A DNA stretch of 64,000 bases, from positions 1-64,000 of the IMG/VR virus record IMGVR_UViG_3300032307_000723; one strand, given 5' to 3'. The notes beneath the pieces are model-generated. The model saw only the letters and a program-made list of their open reading frames with translations. It was not told the DNA's origin and searched no databases. Below, one piece after another: positions 60,025-64,000 of this stretch. Origin of the DNA: a virus. The translations under genes were made by a program, and so were the position numbers. Position 1 is the stretch's first letter, and each line of letters begins with the position of its first letter.

Positions 60025-60945
60025 ACAAATTAGGGAAACCTAATACGTTCTTAGAAATTTTAGATTATCCATATAGTACTTCGGTATTATAAAAACGATA
60101 ATGGGTGGTATATCATCCTTAAATAAACCGGGAAACCGGGATAAAGTGAATCTGTTGTGTTGACAGGTTTGCGGTCTCAGAAATGGGACTCGAGTATACA
60201 AGTCGGATATCACCTGACCTTCAGTATTGAGGGCAACGCTTTAGAGAAAGTGGTTGGGTGACCGGGCGATGTGGGTCGTCAGGTTGAGGAGGGAACTCCA
60301 ATAAGAATAACCGATAGGAACCAAACAAGAAATTAGGTCATCCAACTTAGTAATTGTGGGTTCCAATATCAGAGAGGACTTAAAACCGAAAGGTATGATA
60401 GAGAACGAGTGGTGTCGCTACTATCCTTACAAAACATCTACCAAGGTGTCAGTTTGAAGTAATCTTAAAATATGAGAGTGGGGACACTCTACCGAGTAGA
60501 TTAGTATTTTGTTGTTCAAAAGATAACGAAGCTTACGACAGACCTCTACTTGGACACATCCACGACACATTTAACTTATAGGATATTTTAAGTAAAACTA
60601 AAAGATACATAAGCAAAAGTGTCTGTCAGGTATCATCGACAAGGTGACTACATAGTAACGAGCCGTTCGTTGCACAGGATGACCGCAAGTCTGAATGTAT
60701 TCTTACGAAAAACCTCTAAGGAGTCGAATCCCGAGTCAGTCCGCAAGATTGAAGAGAGTTGAATAATAAGAGAGTAGATGATATCTCAAGGAGTAATTGG
60801 TCTAACCAATTGTCACTGAGAATTACCATTCAAAAGATGGTGGAAAAGAAGGGAAACTATAATCCTTCCGAAGATTCTTAATAACACGAGTATTCTCATC
60901 GTATTAGCCAAAGAGGTGTTACATTAATTTGTAACACCTTTTTTT
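60025..60945 (+). ncRNA. Giant structured RNA, GOLLD/ROOL-class candidate
   Basis: About 920 bases with no plausible ORF, a promoter before and an intrinsic terminator at the end. Hairpins seen: ATTAGG GAAA CCTAAT (60029-60044); ATAGTAC TTCG GTATTAT (60073-60090); CCGG GAAA CCGG (60128-60139); GGAG GGAA CTCC (near 60287); ACC GAAA GGT (near 60387); AGAGTG GGGA CACTCT (near 60476); AATTGGT/ACCAATT (near 60798). Long-range stems: GGAACC with GGTTCC, GACAGAC with GTCTGTC, CCTGAC with GTCAGG. Size, GNRA richness, phage origin and neighbouring tRNA-like genes fit the GOLLD/ROOL giant RNAs, which form large symmetric RNA assemblies. Membership is not shown by sequence identity I can check. Confidence 0.7.
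60914..60945 (+). terminator. Intrinsic terminator of the giant RNA
   Basis: AGGTGTTAC (60914-60922) and GTAACACCT (60931-60939), 9 perfect bp, 8-base loop, seven T. Confidence 0.88.
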
Positions 60946-60973
60946 GTTTATATGAATTTTTATATTATATTTG
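60943..60973 (+). promoter_or_regulatory. Bacteroidota-type promoter, near-leaderless
   Basis: TTTG (60943-60946) in the terminator T-run, 19 bases, TATATTTG (60966-60973); ATG follows at 60978. Confidence 0.6.
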
Positions 60974-60977
60974 CATC

Positions 60978-61259
60978 ATGAGAAAAGTAAAAACAAAAGA
61001 TTCGGAAAGAATCTATACCGGACAATTTCGTAAAAAAAGAGTATTATCAATCTTTCCATTTATTATTATGGATGGAATAAAAAGTGATTTCCATTGGACC
61101 GGAAAATGGTTCCAATATGTTACGGTCAAACAACAAAAGATAAAAGACCGTTATTTGGAGTTCAATGAAGGGAATTACCAAAATTATTGGGGTAAATGGG
61201 AGACAACTTGGGTTTTTACCAAAATTATGAAAAATGAACAAGTCAATAAACATTATTAA
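60978..61259 (+). CDS. Small basic unknown protein before smpB
   Basis: 93 residues, basic and Trp-rich (FHWTGKWFQYVTVKQQKIKD; YWGKWETTWVFTKI). It overlaps smpB by 26 bases in a different frame, so both come from the promoter at 60966. It could bind RNA, but no family is recognised. Confidence 0.6.
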   Translation: MRKVKTKDSERIYTGQFRKKRVLSIFPFIIMDGIKSDFHWTGKWFQYVTVKQQKIKDRYLEFNEGNYQNYWGKWETTWVFTKIMKNEQVNKHY

Positions 61260-61671
61260 TAAGAAAGCCAGATTTGAATATGAATTTCTACAGACTGAGA
61301 TTTGCGGTATTCAATTGGTAGGTTCTGAGGTTAAGTCAATCCGTCAGGGAAAAGTATCCATATCTGAAGGGTATTGTTATTTCAAAGATGGTGAGTTATT
61401 CGTAAAGGGTATGAATATATCTGACTACGGGTTTGGTTCATTTCATGAGACCGTTAGGGACCGTAAGTTATTATTAAAACGAAAAGAGTTGAATGAATTG
61501 GAATCAAAACTTATCAACGGACTTACCATTGTTCCTCATAGAGTGTTTCTTAATGGTAAAGGATTGATTAAAATGGAGATTGTTCTTGCTAAAGGTAAAA
61601 AGATTCACGATAAAAGAGAAAGTATTAAATCTCGAGACATTGACCGGGATATGAAAAGAGTTCAACTATGA
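61234..61671 (+). CDS. smpB: SmpB, tmRNA-binding protein
   Basis: 145 residues. ARFEYEFLQTEICGIQLVGS, EVKSIRQGKVSISEGYCYF, GELFVKGMNISDYGFGSFHE and RDRKLLLKRKELNELESKL follow SmpB throughout, including the OB-fold RNA-binding surface; the C-terminal tail is basic (KRESIKSRDIDRDMKRVQL). Bacterial SmpB brings tmRNA to stalled ribosomes. No complete tmRNA was recognised in this window, so it may act on the host tmRNA or on the phage tRNA-like RNAs just upstream (inferred). Confidence 0.92.
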   Translation: MNKSINIINKKARFEYEFLQTEICGIQLVGSEVKSIRQGKVSISEGYCYFKDGELFVKGMNISDYGFGSFHETVRDRKLLLKRKELNELESKLINGLTIVPHRVFLNGKGLIKMEIVLAKGKKIHDKRESIKSRDIDRDMKRVQL

Positions 61672-62555
61672 ATGTAATTTGGGTTGCTGAAGACATTAAA
61701 AAAGATGGTACGTTTAAACAAAGTAAACCGGAACTAATGTGTACGGTTTCTTGTGTTTTATTCGTGAAACATTATTATCCGGAATTTAAAAGAATATTTT
61801 TTGTGGATGATTTCACCAAAGAATATTATAATCAATTTGGTATTTTAGAATTGTTTGATGAGGTTAACGATACCTTATTGAATGAACCGATTGATATTGA
61901 TAAAGAAATATTTTGGGCGGCTAGTAAAATTATGGCACAAAGAATAACTCCCGGGCCAACCATTACATTTGATTTAGATTTTAGGATTTATGATGACATA
62001 TCTAAATTAGGTGTGTTTGATGGAGATGTAAGTTGTTTGTGGTTAGAAGAAATTAATAACGAGTTTTATGGGAAACCGGAGAATCTCTTAAAATACCCAA
62101 ATTTAAAATGGGATTTTAATTGGACAGACAATGCTCTGAATGTTTCATTTCTTTATTTGAAAGATGAAGACTTCAAGAATAGATATTGTGATTTGGCGTT
62201 AGAGTTCATGAAATCATCATATGGTAGAATCCCCAAAAATTTAGATAGAGTACAGAACAATAAGTTTATATTGTTTATTGAACAATATATGTTATATCAG
62301 TTGTGTTTAAGTCATAATCAGAAGGTAAAATTATTGATAGATGATTTCTATCCGATTAAAGACAATATCGTGAGCGGGTGTGGTGTTAATATGAGTACTT
62401 GTTGTAATCATTTTTACCATTTTGGAGACCATAAAAAATTGATGGAGATAGATAACGAGTTCTATTGGAATGAAGTTAACCTATGTTACGAAATCACAAA
62501 TAAAAATATTAGTGATGAATATGGGCTAAATGTATTTAATAAAATTTATAATTAA
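61668..62555 (+). CDS. Possible GT-A-like glycosyltransferase
   Basis: 295 residues. TFDLDFRIYDD supplies a D-x-D-like motif, and NALNVSFLYLKDEDFKNRYC plus a final SGCGVNMSTCCNHFYHFGDH look like the donor/acceptor region of large-phage glycosyltransferases. Such enzymes may decorate modified bases or capsid, but the fold cannot be confirmed by eye. Its start overlaps the smpB stop by four bases (ATGA). Confidence 0.45.
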   Translation: MNVIWVAEDIKKDGTFKQSKPELMCTVSCVLFVKHYYPEFKRIFFVDDFTKEYYNQFGILELFDEVNDTLLNEPIDIDKEIFWAASKIMAQRITPGPTITFDLDFRIYDDISKLGVFDGDVSCLWLEEINNEFYGKPENLLKYPNLKWDFNWTDNALNVSFLYLKDEDFKNRYCDLALEFMKSSYGRIPKNLDRVQNNKFILFIEQYMLYQLCLSHNQKVKLLIDDFYPIKDNIVSGCGVNMSTCCNHFYHFGDHKKLMEIDNEFYWNEVNLCYEITNKNISDEYGLNVFNKIYN

Positions 62556-62578
62556 GTGATAAATAACTAATTATAGTA

Positions 62579-63097
62579 ATGAAAGTTACTTGTGGGTTAA
62601 CATATTATTATGAGGATTTTATTACTATTGAAGAACAAAGATTCTTAAGTGAATGGGTATTAAATAATGAAGAAAATTTAATTCCAAATCCAACGGGACC
62701 ATATCGTAAAAGAAAAGTATTAAATAAATTACCGGACTATCCAAACATTTTAACTGAATTAAAAGAAAGAATTATACGATTGGAGAATCTTAATATTTCA
62801 GAAGATATTATAACAAATGGTGACCAAGATATTGTTAGTGTTCAACGAAATATGGGAATGGTTCCGGAACATATTGATTATGATAGGATTGAAGGGTATT
62901 ATTTGAGGAGATATAATATATTTGTTTCTTTACCTGAAGAAGGTGGATTACCCGTATATGATGGGAAGGTTATTGAGTTGAAGGAAAGATGTGTGTTGAA
63001 AGTAGATGCTGGATTAATATCCCATTCGACTACTAAAATAAATGGTGAGATACCTCGTATAATGTTATCTTATGGTTTTAATATAAAAAGAATATAA
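62579..63097 (+). CDS. 2OG-Fe(II) oxygenase-like protein
   Basis: 172 residues. VPEHIDYDRIEGYY gives the H-x-D iron ligands, and AGLISHSTTKINGEIPRIML the distal His and an Arg for 2-oxoglutarate, in proper order and spacing. Likely hydroxylates a protein, nucleotide or DNA base. Located beside a possible glycosyltransferase, a base hydroxylation-then-glycosylation route is conceivable but unproven. Confidence 0.7.
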   Translation: MKVTCGLTYYYEDFITIEEQRFLSEWVLNNEENLIPNPTGPYRKRKVLNKLPDYPNILTELKERIIRLENLNISEDIITNGDQDIVSVQRNMGMVPEHIDYDRIEGYYLRRYNIFVSLPEEGGLPVYDGKVIELKERCVLKVDAGLISHSTTKINGEIPRIMLSYGFNIKRI

Positions 63098-63102
63098 TTT
63101 TA

Positions 63103-63133
63103 TTTGTGAGTTTGTAAAAAATGATTATCTTTG
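63103..63133 (+). promoter_or_regulatory. Bacteroidota-type sigma-A promoter
   Basis: TTTG (63103-63106), 19 bases, TATCTTTG (63126-63133), before the ATG at 63155. Confidence 0.65.
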
Positions 63134-63154
63134 TCCCAATAAAAAGATATAAAA

Positions 63155-63433
63155 ATGGAATTACCTAATTTTAATGTTAAGATTCAAAGTGAGAAGTTTG
63201 GAGTTTTGTTAAATGAAAATTTTTTTGACAGAACTCAGTTCAAAATATTTATCAGTATGGTTCAAGGGTCTATTGAATTAAAAAATGATTTTACATTTTT
63301 TAACGGGAATGATTTTTTGGTTCATATTCCTCACAAATATTTAATTGAATCTATTGTAACAACAAGTATGGATTTATCATTGACATTAACTGAGCACATG
63401 GCTAAAAAAATGAAATTAGAAGAATCTATTTGA
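63155..63433 (+). CDS. Small unknown protein
   Basis: 92 residues, alpha/beta (FNVKIQSEKFGVLLNENFFD; FKIFISMVQGSIELKNDFTF). Own promoter and terminator, so a single-gene unit. No family recognised. Confidence 0.58.
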   Translation: MELPNFNVKIQSEKFGVLLNENFFDRTQFKIFISMVQGSIELKNDFTFFNGNDFLVHIPHKYLIESIVTTSMDLSLTLTEHMAKKMKLEESI

Positions 63434-63436
63434 TTT

Positions 63437-63456
63437 CCAAGTTAGATTAAACTTGG
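63437..63456 (+). other. Hairpin in the 3' region of a one-gene unit
   Basis: CCAAGTT (63437-63443) and AACTTGG (63450-63456), 7 bp, directly after the stop codon, followed by a second small hairpin GTAC-AAACTA-GTAC. Purpose unknown. Confidence 0.45.
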
Positions 63457-63487
63457 TGGTGGAGTCGGTACAAACTAGTACAGACCT

Positions 63488-63519
63488 AAAAAAAGGGACA
63501 TTTAGTCCCTTTTTTTTTT
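63488..63519. terminator. Bidirectional intrinsic terminator
   Basis: GGGAC/GTCCC stem with loop ATTTA, flanked by A-run and T-run, between convergent genes. Confidence 0.85.
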
Positions 63520-64000
63520 ATTGTTGTCTATCAAACCAAATCCCAAATCCACAATTTTCCCTGATAAAATCAAAACATTCGTCTCTTATGTTGTCAATCA
63601 TTTCATCAAATTCACCCCATTCACCCATTCCTAAATTTTCGTAAATTTCATCCATGTTTGAATCATACTCTTCACCATTTTCATCAACCCCGGTTAATCT
63701 ATTATCACCCCAACTCCAATCAATAAGAACTGCGTCTCCGGTTTCGTCTAAATCAATTCTTGATTGATGTATCTCAAGGTAAATATAATTGCGATTCTCA
63801 CTATCCAAAGGTACTCTAATCCCTTTTCCGTCTTTGTTTAGTTTGGAAAGTGCTCTCTCAGTAAATTCATTAGCTTTTATTTCTCCAACTTCTTTTATCA
63901 AATCAGGTAAAAAATTATCTAAATCATAATCCATCGACCTGGCTATTGACATTGTATTGGGACTAGGATATCCCATCTTATTCATTACTTTTAAAAATCT
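63518..64000 (-). CDS. Unknown minus-strand protein (5' end beyond window)
   Basis: The frame is open to base 64000; an ATG at 63985 exists, but upstream codons RFLKV continue smoothly, so the true start is probably outside. The visible 155+ residues are acidic with a Trp-rich C-terminus (IDWSWGDNRLTGVDENGEEY; FIRENCGFGIWFDRQQ). No family recognised. Confidence 0.58.
   Translation of the reverse strand, partial: RFLKVMNKMGYPSPNTMSIARSMDYDLDNFLPDLIKEVGEIKANEFTERALSKLNKDGKGIRVPLDSENRNYIYLEIHQSRIDLDETGDAVLIDWSWGDNRLTGVDENGEEYDSNMDEIYENLGMGEWGEFDEMIDNIRDECFDFIRENCGFGIWFDRQQ

Noticed and set aside
59126-60945. A tmRNA (ssrA) in the RNA cluster
   Set aside because: No element has the 5' tRNA-half partner with a several-hundred-base body, a resume codon and an encoded tag ending like A-L-A-A-stop; the only intact acceptor/T-arm pair spans 102 bases.
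60025-60945. Group I or II intron
   Set aside because: There are no flanking exons of a split gene, no intron-encoded endonuclease or maturase, and the region has its own promoter and terminator.

Overview
This window is a piece of a large tailed-phage genome (T4-like myovirus gene content), most likely from a phage of Bacteroidota, and probably of a Flavobacterium-like host. The evidence is: very AT-rich DNA with tightly packed, often overlapping genes (ATGA and TAATG junctions); starts preceded by A-rich sequence rather than Shine-Dalgarno sites; repeated host-type promoters TAnnTTTG with an upstream TTTG/TTG; an RpoD-like sigma factor of the Bacteroidota kind; and virion proteins built from domains typical of that phylum (SprB-type repeats, Fibrobacter-succinogenes-type major paralogous domain). 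No terminase, portal, capsid or DNA polymerase gene is in the window, so this is only part of the genome.

Layout. 1-14045: a cassette of large Thr/Pro-repeat virion adhesins, one ending in an intein-like Hint domain, followed by a tail/baseplate-type protein. 14048-22699: recombination and replication genes (RuvC-like nuclease, DnaG-type primase, RecB/Cas4-like exonuclease, SbcD/gp47 and SbcC/gp46 with a repeat protein between them). 22720-26192: a possible restriction-modification pair, unknown genes and the sigma factor. 26261-29401: a lysis-like block (membrane proteins, amidase, overlapping spanin-like pair). 29403-33813: charged, probably virion-associated proteins, a histone-H1-like protein and small genes. 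33816-41000: DnaJ, a second Dam-type methylase, leucine-rich and WCT-motif proteins, thioredoxin and glutaredoxin. 41124-47504: three consecutive collagen-like fibres, each with an S74 self-cleaving chaperone at its C-terminus. 47518-58807: unknown genes plus nucleotide metabolism (DUF3310, APS-kinase-like, HxGH nucleotidyltransferase, Nudix), a third DNA methylase, LysM, DHH phosphoesterase and DUF192. 58871-63985: SmpB, a possible glycosyltransferase, a 2OG-Fe(II) oxygenase and others.

The most striking region is 59126-60977, about 1.85 kb without a plausible gene. It appears to hold a cluster of structured RNAs: three tRNA-like elements (one in circularly permuted order and ending in an intrinsic terminator), a small hairpin RNA with its own promoter and terminator, an RNA closed by a 12-bp stem, and a giant RNA of about 920 nt with a consensus promoter, several GNRA and UUCG hairpins and an intrinsic terminator. 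The giant RNA resembles the GOLLD/ROOL class of ornate phage RNAs in size and setting. The phage SmpB gene lies just downstream.

Two promoter classes seem to organise expression. TAnnTTTG sites, readable by host sigma, precede DNA-metabolism genes and the RNAs. A second motif, TATTTATA (T4-late-like), lies a short distance upstream of virion-type genes on both strands and could be read by the phage sigma factor. Genes mostly run on the plus strand; the few minus-strand genes have their own TATTTATA motifs and bidirectional terminators.
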